In this document: in pieces, positions 1 to 12,531 of the stretch
Layout of the letters: each line of letters begins with the position of its first letter
How positions within the stretch are numbered: position 1 is the stretch's first letter
From: Mycolicibacterium moriokaense
Lineage (GTDB): Bacteria; Actinomycetota; Actinomycetes; Mycobacteriales; Mycobacteriaceae
Assembly (NCBI RefSeq): GCF_003201655.1
Contig: NZ_QJJU01000001.1
Coordinates: 310,001-374,000 of the forward strand
Reading direction: 5' to 3'
Length of the DNA: 64,000 bases
Position numbers and translations under genes: made by a program
Notes under the pieces: model-generated
The model's input: the letters and a program-made list of their open reading frames with translations, nothing else
The model's database searches: none
Told to the model about the DNA's origin: nothing

Positions 1-806
<806 letters not shown>

Positions 807-829
807 GCCGGTAAGACGACGCATTCGGC

Positions 830-857
830 GGCGGCGATCCTCTCGGGGGTCGCCGCC
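830..857 (+). terminator. GC-rich hairpin after fbpA
   Basis: An 11-bp stem (830-840 pairing with 847-857, one G-U pair) encloses a 6-nt loop, 24 bases after the fbpA stop. There is no long T-run, as is usual for mycobacterial hairpin terminators. It probably ends or attenuates fbpA transcription before fbpD. Confidence 0.5.
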
Positions 858-947
858 GTCCGTCGTTTCGGGAGCGGCCCGCTCCGGTGTTGTGGTTCAC
901 TACCTTGCGGCGGGGACAGGCCAAACGACGGTGAGGCGGGGTTGCAG

Positions 948-1826
948 ATGCGTGGGTTGATTCGAGCGATCATGACCGTGGTACTGGCCACTGGACTGTG
1001 GACCGCTGCCGCGCCGACGGCTAACGCCGCCGTGGAAACGCTGATGGTCCCGTCGGCGGCGATGGGCCGCGACATCCCGGTCGCCTTCCAGGCCGGCGGC
1101 CCGCACATGGTCGTGCTGCTCGACGCGTTCAACGCAGGACCGGATGTGAGCAACTGGGTGACAGCGGGCAACGCGATGAACACCCTCGCAGGCAAGGGCA
1201 TCTCGGTGGCCGCGCCGGCGGGCGGCGCATGGAGCTTCTACACCGACTGGGAACAGGACGGCGGCAAGCAGTGGGAGACCTTCCTCGCCAATGAGCTGCC
1301 CGACTGGCTGGCGGCCAACAAGGGCCTTGCGCCCAACGGGCACGGCATCGTCGGCGCCGCGCAGGGCGGCACCGGCGCACTGACGCTCGCGACGTTCCAT
1401 CCGGACCGCTACCGCTTCGCAGGCTCGCTTTCGGGCTTCCTCACCCCGTCCGCGACGACTCTCAACGGTGCGATCACCGCGGGGCTGGCCGAGTTCGGCG
1501 GCGTGGACACCCGCAACATGTGGGGCCTGCCACAGCTGGGCCGGTGGAAGTGGCACGACCCCGATGTGCACGTGGCGCTGCTGGCCGACAACAACACCCG
1601 ACTGTGGGTGTACAGCCCATCCACTCTGGGCTGCAGCGATCCCGCCGCGATGATCGGCTACTGCGATCAGGCCCAGGGCAGCAACCGGACCTTCTATCAG
1701 CACTACCGCAACGTCGGCGGCCACAACGGGCACTTCGACTTCCCGGATGGCCCACAACACGACTGGGGCACCTGGTCAGGACAGCTGGGGGCGATGTCGG
1801 GCGAACTCGTCGCCACCATCAAGTAG
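948..1826 (+). CDS. fbpD: FbpD / MPT51, non-catalytic antigen 85 homologue
   Basis: A 292-aa secreted alpha/beta-hydrolase-fold protein of the Ag85 family. Residues 1 to about 27 form a signal peptide (basic start, hydrophobic core, cleavage near ANA-AVE). The fold is Ag85-like, with the stretch WETFLANELPDWLAANKG and an ending GTWSGQLGAM. The nucleophile elbow reads GAAQGG in place of GLSMA, so the catalytic Ser is missing. This agrees with the known lack of mycolyltransferase activity of MPT51, which is thought to bind carbohydrate or matrix. The ATG at 948 is chosen over a TTG two codons upstream. It sits between fbpA and the culp6 lipase as in M. tuberculosis. Confidence 0.93.
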   Translation: MRGLIRAIMTVVLATGLWTAAAPTANAAVETLMVPSAAMGRDIPVAFQAGGPHMVVLLDAFNAGPDVSNWVTAGNAMNTLAGKGISVAAPAGGAWSFYTDWEQDGGKQWETFLANELPDWLAANKGLAPNGHGIVGAAQGGTGALTLATFHPDRYRFAGSLSGFLTPSATTLNGAITAGLAEFGGVDTRNMWGLPQLGRWKWHDPDVHVALLADNNTRLWVYSPSTLGCSDPAAMIGYCDQAQGSNRTFYQHYRNVGGHNGHFDFPDGPQHDWGTWSGQLGAMSGELVATIK

Positions 1827-1875
1827 GCACCTCACGGTCGCCGGGCCCGCCCGGCACAGCCGGTACCTTGGAGGT

Positions 1876-2367
1876 GTGCAGCAAGCCGTACGGCGCCCGG
1901 CCAGTCCGGCAAAGCTTTTCAGGTGCTCAGCAAGCTCGTTGCTGATCGCATCCTCCACCGCGCTGCTGACGGGATGCTCGGTCGCCGACGACATGATGGC
2001 AACCGTCGGGCTGTCATCGGAGACCGCGCCAGCACATGGACAATCCGATGGGCAGCCGCCAGGCCCGCCGCAACAGGACGATGGCTTGGACGCGCTGACC
2101 GTGACCGGGCAGCAGCGCGCCTACCTCGATGCGCTGAAGGCCGCAGGGGTGAAGCCGTCGAGCGACCTGCAGGCGCTGAGCATCGGGTCGTATGTATGTC
2201 AGGCGCGTGCCGCCAAGCAGAGCGATCAGGGGGTGTGGGACTTCGTGGTACCGCTGGTGCGCAACGATGTGCGCAACAGCCACATGAGCTCGACGGCACC
2301 GCCTGCCGATGAGGTCAATTCCGCCACGGCTGACTACATTCGCATCGCAACTGACCGACTCTGCTAG
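1876..2367 (+). CDS. DUF732-type putative lipoprotein
   Basis: A small exported protein of about 163 aa. A basic N-terminus and hydrophobic stretch lead to a lipobox (ALLTGC), so it is probably a lipoprotein. A Gln/Pro-rich linker follows, then a C-terminal DUF732-like domain (YLDALKAAGVKPSSD ... YVCQAR ... DRLC) with the two cysteines typical of this mycobacterial family. The function of DUF732 is unknown. The start is uncertain: GTG 1876 has a GGAGG only one base upstream, so the true start may differ. It lies 9 bases before culp6, suggesting cotranscription. Confidence 0.7.
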   Translation: MQQAVRRPASPAKLFRCSASSLLIASSTALLTGCSVADDMMATVGLSSETAPAHGQSDGQPPGPPQQDDGLDALTVTGQQRAYLDALKAAGVKPSSDLQALSIGSYVCQARAAKQSDQGVWDFVVPLVRNDVRNSHMSSTAPPADEVNSATADYIRIATDRLC

Positions 2368-2376
2368 CAGGAGAAC

Positions 2377-3387
2377 ATGCCAAAGAAGAATCGGCGGAAA
2401 CGCCACCGCATCCTCGCGCTCGTAGCCGCAGGGGCGATGGCCCTCGTCGTTGTGTTGATCGTGGCAATCGTGATTGTCGTGCTGCGCAAACCGCAGACCC
2501 CCTACACGGCGCTGCCGCCATCCGCGGTGCCGCCTACGGCCGTGCCACCCACGTCGAAGAAACCGCGCCCCGAGTTCCAGGACGCCAGTTGCCCAGATGT
2601 TTCGATGATTTCGATTCCAGGCACATGGGAGTCGTCACCGACCGACGACCCCCTCAACCCGACGCAGTTCCCGAATTCGCTGATGCTGAAGGTGACCAAC
2701 CCGATCCGTGCGCAATTCGGCCCGGAGCGGCTGGAGATCTTCACCGTTCCGTACACCGCGCAGTTCCACAATCCACTGTCGGCCGACAAGCAGATGTCGT
2801 ACAACGACAGCCGCGCCGAGGGCACCCGCGCCGCGGTGAAGGCGATGACGGACATGAACAACCGCTGCCCGCTGACCAGCTTTGTGCTCGCAGGCTTCTC
2901 CCAGGGTGCAGTGATCGCGGGGGACATGGCCAGCGATATCGGAAACGGCCGAGGACCCGTCGACGAAGATCTGGTCCTCGGTGTGACATTGATCGCCGAC
3001 GGCCGAAGGCAGGACAACGTCGGGAAGGACATCGGACCCAAGCCCGACGGCCAGGGCGCCGAGATCACCCTGCACGAGGTGCCGACGCTGTCGGCCCTCG
3101 GGCTGACGATGACCGGTGCGCGTCCGGGTGGATTCGGGATGCTCAACGACCGGACCAACGAGATATGTGCAGCAGGCGACCTTATCTGCGCCGCCCCGGA
3201 GTCCGCCTTCAACATCACCGAGCTGCCTAGGACGCTTGAGGTGCTCAGTGGTGGGGCAGGCCAGCCGGTTCACGCGTTGTACGCCACGCCCGACTTCTGG
3301 AATCTCGACGGTGCGCCTTCTACGCAGTGGACACTGGGCTGGGCGCAGAACATGATAAATAACGCTCCGCACCCAAAACATGGCTGA
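2377..3387 (+). CDS. culp6: Cutinase-like envelope lipase (Culp6, Rv3802c homologue)
   Basis: 336 aa, the same length as I recall for Rv3802c, an essential thioesterase/phospholipase of the mycolate locus. It has a cytoplasmic basic start ([10 protein letters not shown]), one membrane anchor at about residues 12-36, a Pro-rich periplasmic linker, then the cutinase-like alpha/beta hydrolase. The nucleophile is Ser175 in AGFSQGA; AAGDLIC carries the likely Asp and PVHALY the likely His. The ATG is preceded by an AGGAGA ribosome site. It sits directly before the fadD32-pks13-accD4 operon, as in other mycobacteria. Confidence 0.92.
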   Translation: MPKKNRRKRHRILALVAAGAMALVVVLIVAIVIVVLRKPQTPYTALPPSAVPPTAVPPTSKKPRPEFQDASCPDVSMISIPGTWESSPTDDPLNPTQFPNSLMLKVTNPIRAQFGPERLEIFTVPYTAQFHNPLSADKQMSYNDSRAEGTRAAVKAMTDMNNRCPLTSFVLAGFSQGAVIAGDMASDIGNGRGPVDEDLVLGVTLIADGRRQDNVGKDIGPKPDGQGAEITLHEVPTLSALGLTMTGARPGGFGMLNDRTNEICAAGDLICAAPESAFNITELPRTLEVLSGGAGQPVHALYATPDFWNLDGAPSTQWTLGWAQNMINNAPHPKHG

Positions 3388-3610
3388 CATGTGACCGGAC
3401 CGATTTGGCCCGCGACATGGGCGTCCCTTAACATTAAGAAAAAAGTAAGAGCGATACGCAGCGGCTGACCAGATTCTCCTGATCAGAGGGCATACCTCGA
3501 TGTCTCGGTAGGATCTTCGCGGTTTGGGTTCGCGCCGTCGGCTGTCTGTGCAGCGGCCCGACCGCTTGGGAGAACACGCGCCCGACGAGCGGCTTTGACA
3601 GGAGAGAGAC
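3388..3610 (+). promoter_or_regulatory. Intergenic region ahead of the fadD32-pks13-accD4 operon
   Basis: 223 bases without a gene. It contains an AT-rich patch unusual for this genome (about 3427-3450, CTTAA-CA-TTAAG followed by an A-run), an 8-bp palindrome CTGATCAG at 3479-3486, and a TAGGAT that could be a -10 element near 3506. A GGAG-type ribosome site precedes the fadD32 ATG. It very likely holds the operon promoter, but the exact start point is not visible. Confidence 0.4.
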
Positions 3611-5500
3611 ATGGCCTTCCACAACCCGTTCCTCAAGGACGGTTTGCTTCGGTTTCCCGACAACGGCAGTGTGGTCCGCCACGTCGAGAAGTGGGCGAAG
3701 GTGCGCGGCGACAAGCTCGCCTACCGCTTCCTCGACTTCTCCACCGAGCGCGACGGAGTCGCACGCGACCTGAACTGGGCGCAGTTCAGCGTTCGCAACC
3801 GTGCCATTGCCGCCCGTCTGCAGCAGGTCACCCAGCCGGGTGACCGGGTCGCGATCCTGTGCCCGCAGAACCTCGAGTACATCGTCGCCTTCTTCGGCAC
3901 CCTCTACGCCGGCCGCGTCGCGGTGCCGCTGTTCGACCCGGCCGAGCCAGGGCACGTCGGCCGTCTGCACGCTGTGCTCGACGACTGCGAGCCGACGGCG
4001 ATCCTGACCACCACCGCCTCCGCAGAAGGCGTACGGAAGTTCTTCCGCAGCAGGCCCGCGAAGGAGCGGCCGCGCGTCATCGCTGTCGATGCCGTTCCCG
4101 ACGACGTCGGTGTCACGTGGGAACACGTCGACGTCGACGTCGAAACCATCGCCTACCTGCAGTACACCTCGGGTTCGACGCGCATCCCGACCGGTGTCCA
4201 GATCACGCACCTCAACCTGGCCACCAACGTGGTGCAGGTCATCGAGTCGCTCGACGGCGAGGAAGGCGACCGCGGCGTCAGCTGGCTGCCCTTCTTCCAC
4301 GACATGGGACTGATCACCGCACTGGTGGCCCCGATGATCGGCCACTACGTGACGTTCATGACGCCCGCGGCGTTCGTGCGCAGGCCGGGACGCTGGATCC
4401 GAGAGATCGCGCGCAAGCCAGGTGACATCGGCGGTGTCATCTCGGTGGCGCCGAACTTCGCGTTCGATCATGCGGCCGCCCGTGGGCTGCCCAAGGAGGG
4501 CGAAGAGCCGCTGGACCTGTCGAACGTCAAGGCGGTGCTCAACGGCAGCGAGCCCATCTCGGCCGCCACCGTGCGCCGGTTCAACGAGGCGTTCGGCCCC
4601 TACGGCTTCAACCCTGTCGCCATCAAGCCTGCCTATGGCTTGGCCGAGGCGACGCTTTTCGTGTCCACGACGCTTCCTGGCGAGCCGCCGAAGATCGTCA
4701 ACGTCGACCGCGACGAGTTGAACAACCACCGTTTCGTTGAGGTGGCCGAGGACTCGCCCAAGGCCGTGGCGCAGGCGTCGGCCGGCAAGGTCGGCATCGC
4801 GGAGTGGGTCGTCATCGTCGACGCCGAGTCGGCAAGCGAGCTTCCGGACGGACAGATCGGCGAGATCTGGATCAGTGGCCAGAACATGGGCACCGGGTAT
4901 TGGAACAGGCCGGAGGAGTCGGTCGCGACCTTCCAGAACATCCTCAAGTCCCGCACCAACCCCTCGCATGCCGAGCGCGCGACGGATGACGCCACCTGGG
5001 TGAGCACGGGTGACTACGGCGCTTTCTACGACGGCGACCTCTACATCACCGGGCGCGTAAAGGATCTGGTGATCATCGACGGCCGCAACCACTACCCACA
5101 GGACCTGGAGTACTCGGCGCAGGAGTCGTCGAAGGCACTTCGCACCGGCTTCGTCGCTGCGTTCTCGGTGCCTGCCAACCAGCTGCCCGACGAGGTGTTC
5201 GAGAACGCGCATGCCGGTCTGAAACGCGACCCCGACGACAGCTCCGAGCAGTTGGTCATCGTCGGTGAGCGAGCAGCGGGCGCCAACAAGATGGACCTTG
5301 CGCCTGTCGCCGACGACATTCGCGCCGCGATCGCGGTGCGCCACGGCGTTACCGTCCGCGACGTGCTGCTGACCCCCGCGGGCGCAATTCCACGGACGTC
5401 CAGCGGAAAGATCGGCCGCCGCGCCTGCCGCAGCGCCTACCTTGACGGGAGCCTGCGCAGCGGGAAGGTGGCCAACGCATTCCCCGATGAAGGCGACTGA
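3611..5500 (+). CDS. fadD32: Long-chain fatty acid AMP ligase FadD32
   Basis: 629 aa. FadD32 activates meromycolic acid as an acyl-adenylate and loads it onto the N-terminal ACP of Pks13. It is a cytoplasmic ANL-superfamily enzyme of the FAAL type. Visible motifs are the phosphate loop [11 protein letters not shown] (from residue 185), [18 protein letters not shown] and STGDYG. The C-terminal RTSSGK includes the likely catalytic Lys600. The length is close to that of M. tuberculosis FadD32. The start has an AGGAGAGA ribosome site. It is first in the fadD32-pks13-accD4 operon, and all three products act in the same condensation. Confidence 0.97.
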   Translation: MAFHNPFLKDGLLRFPDNGSVVRHVEKWAKVRGDKLAYRFLDFSTERDGVARDLNWAQFSVRNRAIAARLQQVTQPGDRVAILCPQNLEYIVAFFGTLYAGRVAVPLFDPAEPGHVGRLHAVLDDCEPTAILTTTASAEGVRKFFRSRPAKERPRVIAVDAVPDDVGVTWEHVDVDVETIAYLQYTSGSTRIPTGVQITHLNLATNVVQVIESLDGEEGDRGVSWLPFFHDMGLITALVAPMIGHYVTFMTPAAFVRRPGRWIREIARKPGDIGGVISVAPNFAFDHAAARGLPKEGEEPLDLSNVKAVLNGSEPISAATVRRFNEAFGPYGFNPVAIKPAYGLAEATLFVSTTLPGEPPKIVNVDRDELNNHRFVEVAEDSPKAVAQASAGKVGIAEWVVIVDAESASELPDGQIGEIWISGQNMGTGYWNRPEESVATFQNILKSRTNPSHAERATDDATWVSTGDYGAFYDGDLYITGRVKDLVIIDGRNHYPQDLEYSAQESSKALRTGFVAAFSVPANQLPDEVFENAHAGLKRDPDDSSEQLVIVGERAAGANKMDLAPVADDIRAAIAVRHGVTVRDVLLTPAGAIPRTSSGKIGRRACRSAYLDGSLRSGKVANAFPDEGD

Positions 5501-5555
5501 CGGCGCTGACCCACCCGGAAAGAAGACGAGCGGACGACGAGCGTGCTGTCGGTCC

Positions 5556-5561
5556 GGAGGT
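5556..5561 (+). promoter_or_regulatory. Strong Shine-Dalgarno that fixes the pks13 start
   Basis: GGAGGT at 5556-5561 lies 8 bases before the ATG at 5570. It is a near-perfect anti-16S match and favours this ATG over an in-frame TTG at 5564, which overlaps the site's downstream edge. Confidence 0.7.
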
Positions 5562-5569
5562 GATTGAAT

Positions 5570-8500
5570 ATGACTGAACCACAAGACGATTCGCAACCCG
5601 CCGAGATTGAGATTGACAACGCCCCGTCGTCGGATGTCGCCGCCGACGCAGGAACACCACGAACCGATATGACGGTCGCGGAGATGCGCACCTGGCTGCG
5701 CAACTGGATTGCCACCGCGACAGGCCAGCCAGCCGACGCGATCAACGACGCGACACCGATGGTCGAGTTGGGACTGTCGTCACGTGACGCTGTCGCGATG
5801 GCCAGCGACATCGAGGATCTCACCGGTGTGACGCTGACTGCCACCGTGGCGTTCCGTCATCCCACCATCGAGGCGTTGGCCACGGTCATCGTCGAGGGCG
5901 AGCCCGAGGTCGAGCTGTCCGACGACGACACCGACTGGTCACGCGACCACGACCTCGACGACATCGCCATCGTCGGCATCGCCACCCGCTTCCCCGGCGA
6001 CATGAACACGCCGGACGAGACGTGGCAGGCGCTGCTCGAGGGTCGCGACGCCATCACCGATCTGCCCGAGGGCCGCTGGGAGGAGTTCCTCGAAGAGCCT
6101 CGGATCGCCGAGCGCGTCGCCAAGGCCCGCACCCGCGGCGGCTACCTCACCGACATCAAGGGCTTCGACGCCGAGTTCTTCGCGCTGTCGAAGATGGAGG
6201 CAGACAACATCGATCCGCAGCAGCGGATGACGCTTGAATTGACTTGGGAAGCACTGGAGAACGCCCGCATCCCCGCGTCAAGCCTGCGCGGTGAGAACGT
6301 CGGCGTCTACGTCGGATCGACGAACAACGACTACAGCTTCCTATCGGTGGCCGATCCCTCTGTCGCACACCCCTACGCGATCACCGGCACCACGAGCTCG
6401 ATCATCGCCAACCGGGTGTCCTACTTCTACGACTTCCGCGGACCGTCGATGACCATCGATACCGCGTGCTCTTCCTCGCTGGTCGCCGCTCATCAAGGTG
6501 TGCAGGCGTTGCGCTCGGGCGAGGCCAACGTCGCCATCGTCGGCGGCGTCAACGCGTTGATCACCCCGCTGGTGACGGTCGGATTCGACGAGGTCGGTGG
6601 CGTGCTCGCGCCGGACGGCCGGATCAAGTCGTTCTCGCAGGACGCCGACGGCTACGCCCGATCCGAGGGCGGCGGCATGTTGGTGCTCAAGCGGCTGGCC
6701 GACGCCCGCCGCGACGGTGACGAGATCATCGCGGTCATCGCGGGCAGCGCGGTGAACCACGACGGCCGGTCCAACGGCTTGCTCGCGCCGAACCCCGACG
6801 CGCAGGCCGACGTGCTGCGCAAGGCGTACAAGAACGCCGGTATCAACCCTCGAGACGTCGACTACGTCGAGGCGCACGGCACAGGAACCATCCTCGGCGA
6901 CCCGATCGAGGCCGATGCGCTTGGCCGCGTTGTCGGCAGGGGTCGAGACGCGGACAAGCCCGCGCTGCTTGGCGCAGTGAAATCCAATGTGGGACACCTG
7001 GAGTCGGCGGCAGGCGCCGCCAGCCTTGCCAAGATGGCGCTCGCGCTCAAGAACGACAAGATCCCGCCGTCGATCAACTACGCCGGCCCCAACCCGTATA
7101 TCGACTTCGACGCGATTCATCTGAAGGTGGCCGACACCGTCACGGACTGGCCACGCTATAGTGGCCACGCGATCACAGGGGTGTCCGGTTTCGGCTTCGG
7201 TGGCGCCAACGCGCACCTAGTGCTTCGCGAGGTGCTCCCATCGGATCTCGTTGAACCCGAGCCGGAATCGGAGCCCGAAGCTGAGACGGCGAAGTCGCCT
7301 GAAGCCGACGCTGTCTACGTCGGCGGGGTGCGGATGGACGAGTACGGCGAATTCATCGACCACGATGCGGAAGATGAAGACGAGGCCGAGCACGTCGCCG
7401 CCTCCGACGACGAGCCGGAACTGCCTGGCCTCACCGACGAGGCGAAGCGGCTGCTCGAGGTGGCGCGCGAGGAGATCGAATCCGAGGAGTCGGCTGCTCC
7501 CGTTGTGCCGCTTGCCGTTTCGGGGTTTCTGACGTCACGCAAGAAGGCCACCGCCGCTGAGCTCGCCGACTGGATCGACAGCCCTGAGGGCCGGGCGTCG
7601 TCGCTCGAGTCGATCGGTCGCTCCTTGTCGCGGCGCAACCACGGCCGATCCCGTGCCGTGGTGATGGCCCACGACCACGACGAGGCCGTCAAGGGTCTGC
7701 GGGCGCTGGCGGACGGCAAGCAGAACCCGAATGTGTTCACCGCCGACGGTCCTGTCACCAACGGGCCGGTGTGGGTGCTTGCCGGTTTCGGTGCACAGCA
7801 CCGCAAGATGGCCAAGACCCTGTATCTGCGCAACGAGACGTTCGCGGAGTGGATCGACAAGGTCGACTCGCTGGTTCAGGACGAGCTGGGCTACTCGGTC
7901 GTCGAGCTGATCCTCGACGACTCGCAGGACTACGGCATCGAGACCACCCAGACGGTGATCTTCGCGATCCAGATCGCGCTCGGGGAGCTGCTCAAGGCGC
8001 ACGGCGCGAAACCGGCTGCAGTGGTTGGCCAGTCGCTCGGCGAGGCGGCCGCGGCCTACTTCGCAGGTGGCCTTTCACTGGCCGACGCCACCCGCACCAT
8101 CTGCTCCCGCGCTCACCTCATGGGCGAGGGCGAGGCCATGCTGTTCGGCGAGTACATCCGGCTGATGGCGCTCGTCGAGTACTCCACCGACGAGATCAAG
8201 ACGGTGTTCTCCGACTTCCCCGATCTCGAGGTGTGCGTATACGCCGCGCCGACGCAGACGGTCATCGGCGGGCCACCTGACCAGGTGGACGCGATCATCG
8301 CCCGCGCGGAGTCGGAGGGCAAGTTCGCCCGCAAGTTCCAGACCAAGGGCGCCAGCCACACTCAGCAGATGGACCCGCTGCTCGGTGAACTGGCCGCCGA
8401 GTTGCAGGGCATCGAGCCGCTGCCGCTCACCACCGGCTACTTCTCGACGGTGCACGAGGGCGGCTACATCCGGCCGGGTGGAGAGCCGATCCACGATGTC

Positions 8501-10951
8501 GAGTACTGGAAAAAGGGCCTGCGCCACAGCGTCCACTTCACCCAGGGCATTCGTAACGCCGTCGACAACGGCCACACCACTTTCCTTGAGCTGGCGCCGA
8601 ATCCGGTGGCGCTTATGCAGGTGGGCCTGACGACGGCTTCGGCCGGACTGCACGACGCACAGCTGATCGCGACGCTGGCGCGCAAGCAGGACGAGGTCGA
8701 CTCGATGACGTCGACCATGGCGCAGCTGTTCGTGCATGGTCACGACCTGGACTTCAGAACCATGTTTGGGCGCGGCGAGTATGCGAACATCCCGCCGACC
8801 CGCTTCCGCCGCAAGCCGCACTGGCTAGACGCGAAGTTCACCGGCGACAGCTCGGTGATGATGCCCGGCAATCACGTCGCAACCCCTGATGGCCGCCACG
8901 TCTGGGAGTATTCCCCGAAGGGGCAGGCCGATATCGGGGCGCTGGTGAAAGCCGCCGCCGCACAGGTTATTCCCGACGCGAAGCTGACGGCATTCGAGCA
9001 GCGCGCGGTGCCCGGCGAAGGTGGGCGGCTGGTGACGACGCTGACCCGGCACCCCGGGGGCGCGACCGTGCAGGTGCATGCGCGGATCGACGAGTCGTTC
9101 ACGTTGGTGTACGACGCGGTCGTCACGCGTGGCGGGCACGCAGCCGCGCTGCCAACGGCGGTGGCGACCGGAGCTGTTGTGGCTGAACAAGTCTCGACGA
9201 CGACTGCCCCCGTCGCAGAGGAAGACGACGCGGAAATCCTGCAGGACAACCTCACTGCAGGCGCGGGTCTCGCAGCGGGCTTTGCCAAGTGGTCACCGGA
9301 TACCGGCGAGACCATTGCTCAACGGCTTGGTGCGATCGTCGGCGCTGCGATGGGCTACGAGCCCGAGGACCTGCCGTGGGAGGTGCCGCTGATCGAGCTC
9401 GGCCTGGATTCACTGATGGCGGTGCGGATCAAGAACCGCGTCGAGTACGACTTCGACCTGCCGCCGATTCAGCTGACCGCGGTGCGCGATGCGAACCTGT
9501 ATGCGGTTGAGAAGCTGATCGCATATGCGATCGATCACCGCGACGAGGTCGAGGAGCTCGCCGAGACGCAGAAGACTCAGACCGCCGAGGAGATCGCCGC
9601 TGCGCAGGCAGAGCTGATGGGCGGGGCGACCACTGTCGCCGAGCTCGAGGCCAAGCTCGCGGAGGCCGGACATCCGATCGCGGCCGAGCCCGTGTCGGAC
9701 ATTCCGCCGCCCCCGACGGACCCGAGTGGCCCGGCCATTCCGCCGCCGCCAACGAATCCGGCGGGTCCAAACAAATCGGATGCAGCGACGCAGTCTGATG
9801 TCGCGGCCGGAGCCGCTCAGATGGCCGCCCAGGTGCTGACTCAGGAGGCCGTCACCGAGGCACTTGGCGCCGACGTGCCACCGCGTGAAGCGGCCGAACG
9901 CGTGACCTTTGCGACGTGGGCCATCGTCACCGGGAAGTCTCCCGGCGGCATCTTCAATGCGCTGCCTGCCCTGGACGACGCGACCGCCGAGAAGATGGCG
10001 CAACGGCTTTCGGAACGGACCGAGGGCACTATCACCGTCGAGGACGTCAGCGCCGCCCCGACCATCGAGGCGCTGGCGACCGTCGTGCGTGAGTACCTCG
10101 AAGCCGGTGAGCTGGAGGGCTTCGTCCGTACCCTGCGGGCGCCGCAGGACGGTTCGGATAGGACGCCCGTGTTCGTGTTCCATCCCGCCGGTGGCTCGAC
10201 GGTGGTGTACGAACCGCTGCTGAAGCGGCTGCCGCAGGACACCCCGATGTACGGCATCGAGCGGGTGGAGGGCTCCATCGAGGAGCGGGCGGCGCAGTAC
10301 CTGCCGAAGCTGCTGGAGTTGGGCGGCAACGGGCCGTTCATCCTGGTCGGCTGGTCGCTGGGCGGCGCGCTTGCATATGCGTGCGCGATCGGCCTCAAGC
10401 GCGCTGGCGCCGAGGTCCGCTTCGTCGGCCTGATCGACATGGTCCGCCCTGGCGAGGAGATCCCGCAGACCAAAGAGGAGACCCGAGCCCGCTGGGACCG
10501 CTACGCGCGGTTCGCGGAGCGGACCTTCAACGTCGAGGTTCCGCCGATCCCGTATGAGCAGCTCGAGGACCTCGACGACGCGGGCCAGGTGCAGTTCGTC
10601 CTCGACGCGGTCAGCCAAAGCGGCGTGCAGATCCCTGGCGGGGTCATCGAGCACCAGCGGACGTCCTACCTGGACAACCGGTTGCTCGAGACGGTGGAGA
10701 TCCAGCCGTACGACGGGCACGTCACGCTCTACATGGCCGATCGCTACCACGACGACGCGATCTTCTTCGAGCCGCGCTACGCCATCCGTCAGCCCGACGG
10801 AGGCTGGGGCGAATTCGTCTCGGAGCTGGAGGTCGTGCCCATCGGGGGCGAGCACATCCAGGCGATCGACGAGCCGTACATTGCGAAAGTCGGCGCGCAC
10901 ATGAGCGAGGCGATCAACCGGATAGAGGCTGAGGAGCACCAGGCGAAGTGA
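5570..10951 (+). CDS. pks13: Polyketide synthase Pks13 (mycolic acid condensase)
   Basis: 1793-aa modular type I synthase that condenses the meromycolyl chain with the carboxylated alpha chain and transfers the product to trehalose. Domains in order are: ACP1 (residues about 25-105, Ser71 in LGLSS), KS (about 125-550, Cys300 in DTACSSS), a long acidic linker rich in Glu/Asp, AT (about 730-1060, Ser822 in GQSLGEA), ACP2 (about 1240-1330, Ser1281 in LGLDSL), a Pro-rich linker with two IPPPPT repeats, and thioesterase (about 1510-1790, Ser1596 in GWSLGG). It is somewhat longer than the M. tuberculosis enzyme, apparently in the linkers. Its stop overlaps the accD4 start by 4 bases. Confidence 0.98.
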   Translation: MTEPQDDSQPAEIEIDNAPSSDVAADAGTPRTDMTVAEMRTWLRNWIATATGQPADAINDATPMVELGLSSRDAVAMASDIEDLTGVTLTATVAFRHPTIEALATVIVEGEPEVELSDDDTDWSRDHDLDDIAIVGIATRFPGDMNTPDETWQALLEGRDAITDLPEGRWEEFLEEPRIAERVAKARTRGGYLTDIKGFDAEFFALSKMEADNIDPQQRMTLELTWEALENARIPASSLRGENVGVYVGSTNNDYSFLSVADPSVAHPYAITGTTSSIIANRVSYFYDFRGPSMTIDTACSSSLVAAHQGVQALRSGEANVAIVGGVNALITPLVTVGFDEVGGVLAPDGRIKSFSQDADGYARSEGGGMLVLKRLADARRDGDEIIAVIAGSAVNHDGRSNGLLAPNPDAQADVLRKAYKNAGINPRDVDYVEAHGTGTILGDPIEADALGRVVGRGRDADKPALLGAVKSNVGHLESAAGAASLAKMALALKNDKIPPSINYAGPNPYIDFDAIHLKVADTVTDWPRYSGHAITGVSGFGFGGANAHLVLREVLPSDLVEPEPESEPEAETAKSPEADAVYVGGVRMDEYGEFIDHDAEDEDEAEHVAASDDEPELPGLTDEAKRLLEVAREEIESEESAAPVVPLAVSGFLTSRKKATAAELADWIDSPEGRASSLESIGRSLSRRNHGRSRAVVMAHDHDEAVKGLRALADGKQNPNVFTADGPVTNGPVWVLAGFGAQHRKMAKTLYLRNETFAEWIDKVDSLVQDELGYSVVELILDDSQDYGIETTQTVIFAIQIALGELLKAHGAKPAAVVGQSLGEAAAAYFAGGLSLADATRTICSRAHLMGEGEAMLFGEYIRLMALVEYSTDEIKTVFSDFPDLEVCVYAAPTQTVIGGPPDQVDAIIARAESEGKFARKFQTKGASHTQQMDPLLGELAAELQGIEPLPLTTGYFSTVHEGGYIRPGGEPIHDVEYWKKGLRHSVHFTQGIRNAVDNGHTTFLELAPNPVALMQVGLTTASAGLHDAQLIATLARKQDEVDSMTSTMAQLFVHGHDLDFRTMFGRGEYANIPPTRFRRKPHWLDAKFTGDSSVMMPGNHVATPDGRHVWEYSPKGQADIGALVKAAAAQVIPDAKLTAFEQRAVPGEGGRLVTTLTRHPGGATVQVHARIDESFTLVYDAVVTRGGHAAALPTAVATGAVVAEQVSTTTAPVAEEDDAEILQDNLTAGAGLAAGFAKWSPDTGETIAQRLGAIVGAAMGYEPEDLPWEVPLIELGLDSLMAVRIKNRVEYDFDLPPIQLTAVRDANLYAVEKLIAYAIDHRDEVEELAETQKTQTAEEIAAAQAELMGGATTVAELEAKLAEAGHPIAAEPVSDIPPPPTDPSGPAIPPPPTNPAGPNKSDAATQSDVAAGAAQMAAQVLTQEAVTEALGADVPPREAAERVTFATWAIVTGKSPGGIFNALPALDDATAEKMAQRLSERTEGTITVEDVSAAPTIEALATVVREYLEAGELEGFVRTLRAPQDGSDRTPVFVFHPAGGSTVVYEPLLKRLPQDTPMYGIERVEGSIEERAAQYLPKLLELGGNGPFILVGWSLGGALAYACAIGLKRAGAEVRFVGLIDMVRPGEEIPQTKEETRARWDRYARFAERTFNVEVPPIPYEQLEDLDDAGQVQFVLDAVSQSGVQIPGGVIEHQRTSYLDNRLLETVEIQPYDGHVTLYMADRYHDDAIFFEPRYAIRQPDGGWGEFVSELEVVPIGGEHIQAIDEPYIAKVGAHMSEAINRIEAEEHQAK

Positions 10952-12510
10952 CCGTAGAACCGTCTCCCACCACCACCGCCGAGAAGCTCGCCGAACTCCG
11001 CGAGAAGCTCGAGCTGGCGAAGGAACCCGGCGGTGAGAAGGCCATCGCGAAGCGGGAGAAGAAGGGCATCCCGAGCGCCCGCGCACGGATCCACGCGCTG
11101 ATAGACCCCGGCAGCTTTCTGGAGATCGGTGCGCTCTGCAAGACGCCGGGTGATCCCGAGGCGCTGTTCGGCGACGGCGTCGTCACCGGCCACGGCACCA
11201 TCAACGGCAGGCCGGTCGGTGTGTTCAGCCACGACCAGACGGTGTTCCAGGGCTCGGTCGGAGAGATGTTCGGCCGCAAGGTCGCCAAGTTGATGGAGTG
11301 GGTGGCGATGGTCGGCTGCCCGATCATCGGCATCAACGACTCGGCAGGCGCGAGGATCCAGGACGCGGTGACCTCGCTGGCGTGGTACGCCGAGCTGGGC
11401 CGCCGCCACGAGCTGTTGCGCGGACTCGTCCCGGAGGTCTCCATCATCCTCGGCAAATGTGCTGGCGGAGCGGTGTATTCGCCGATCCAGACCGACCTGG
11501 TGGTAGCGGTGCGGGACCAGGGCTACATGTTCGTCACCGGTCCCGATGTCATCAAGGACGTCACCGGTGAGGATGTCAGCCTCGACGAGCTCGGCGGCGC
11601 CGACGCGCAGGCCCGCTACGGCAACATTCATCAGGTGGTCGAGGACGAAGCCGCGGCGTTCCAATACGTCCGCGATTACTTGAGCTTCCTGCCCCCCAAC
11701 ACATTCGACAGCGCTCCCGTCGTCAATCCAGGCCTGGAGCCGCAGATCACGCCGCACGATTACGAACTTGATTCGCTCGTGCCGGACAGCGACAACATGG
11801 CCTACGACATGCACGAGATCCTGCTTAGGATCTTCGACGACGGCGACGTGTTCGATGTGGCCCAGCAGGCAGGTCCGGCGATCATCACCGCGTTCGCGCG
11901 GGTGGACGGGCGGTCGGTCGGTGTGATCGCCAACCAGCCGATGCACATGTCGGGAGCGATCGACAACGAGGCGTCCGACAAAGCGGCGCGGTTCATCAGG
12001 TTCTGCGACTCTTACAATCTCCCACTGGTTTTCGTCGTCGACACCCCTGGCTTCATGCCCGGCGTCGAGCAGGAGAAGGGCGGCATCATCAAGCGTGGTG
12101 GCCGGTTCCTGAATGCGGTCGTCGAGGCCGACGTGCCGAAGGTGACGATCACGATCCGCAAGTCCTACGGCGGTGCCTACGCGGTGATGGGCTCAAAGCA
12201 GCTGACAGCCGACTTCAACTTCGCATGGCCGACGGCCCGGATCGCGGTGATCGGTGCCGAGGGCGCGGCACAGCTGCTGGTGAAGCGATTCCCGGATCCG
12301 ACGGCACCCGAGGTGCAGAAGATTCGCGCGGAGTTCATCGAGGGGTACAACCTCAACATGGCAACGCCGTGGATCGCCGCCGAACGCGGGTTCATCGATG
12401 CGGTGATCCAGCCGCACGAGACGCGGCTGCTTCTGCGTAAATCCATGCGGTTGCTGCGTGACAAGCAGATCGACCGTGTGCAGCGCAAGCACGGCCTCAC
12501 CCCGATCTAA
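10948..12510 (+). CDS. accD4: Acyl-CoA carboxylase carboxyltransferase subunit AccD4
   Basis: 520-aa carboxyltransferase beta subunit. With AccA3 (not in the window) it carboxylates the C24-C26 acyl-CoA that Pks13 uses as extender. The N-terminal part holds [19 protein letters not shown] and the first crotonase-like half ([20 protein letters not shown]). The second half shows DTPGFMPG and [11 protein letters not shown], which bind the acyl-CoA and biotin. The GTG start overlaps the pks13 stop (GTGA), so translation is coupled. The gene order fadD32-pks13-accD4 is diagnostic of mycolate-producing actinobacteria. Confidence 0.97.
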   Translation: MTVEPSPTTTAEKLAELREKLELAKEPGGEKAIAKREKKGIPSARARIHALIDPGSFLEIGALCKTPGDPEALFGDGVVTGHGTINGRPVGVFSHDQTVFQGSVGEMFGRKVAKLMEWVAMVGCPIIGINDSAGARIQDAVTSLAWYAELGRRHELLRGLVPEVSIILGKCAGGAVYSPIQTDLVVAVRDQGYMFVTGPDVIKDVTGEDVSLDELGGADAQARYGNIHQVVEDEAAAFQYVRDYLSFLPPNTFDSAPVVNPGLEPQITPHDYELDSLVPDSDNMAYDMHEILLRIFDDGDVFDVAQQAGPAIITAFARVDGRSVGVIANQPMHMSGAIDNEASDKAARFIRFCDSYNLPLVFVVDTPGFMPGVEQEKGGIIKRGGRFLNAVVEADVPKVTITIRKSYGGAYAVMGSKQLTADFNFAWPTARIAVIGAEGAAQLLVKRFPDPTAPEVQKIRAEFIEGYNLNMATPWIAAERGFIDAVIQPHETRLLLRKSMRLLRDKQIDRVQRKHGLTPI

Positions 12511-12531
12511 GCCTGCAACTAGGATGCGCCC

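Noticed and set aside
3479..3486. CTGATCAG palindrome as operator of the fadD32 operon
   Set aside because: Eight bases are too short to be significant in a window of this size, and no second copy is nearby.
3434..5596. 720-codon open frame on the minus strand opposite fadD32
   Set aside because: It mirrors the third-position GC bias of fadD32, has no recognisable domain and no ribosome site, and fadD32 itself is unmistakable.
9410..11086. 558-codon minus-strand frame opposite the end of pks13
   Set aside because: Antisense shadow of pks13 and accD4, with no conserved motif.
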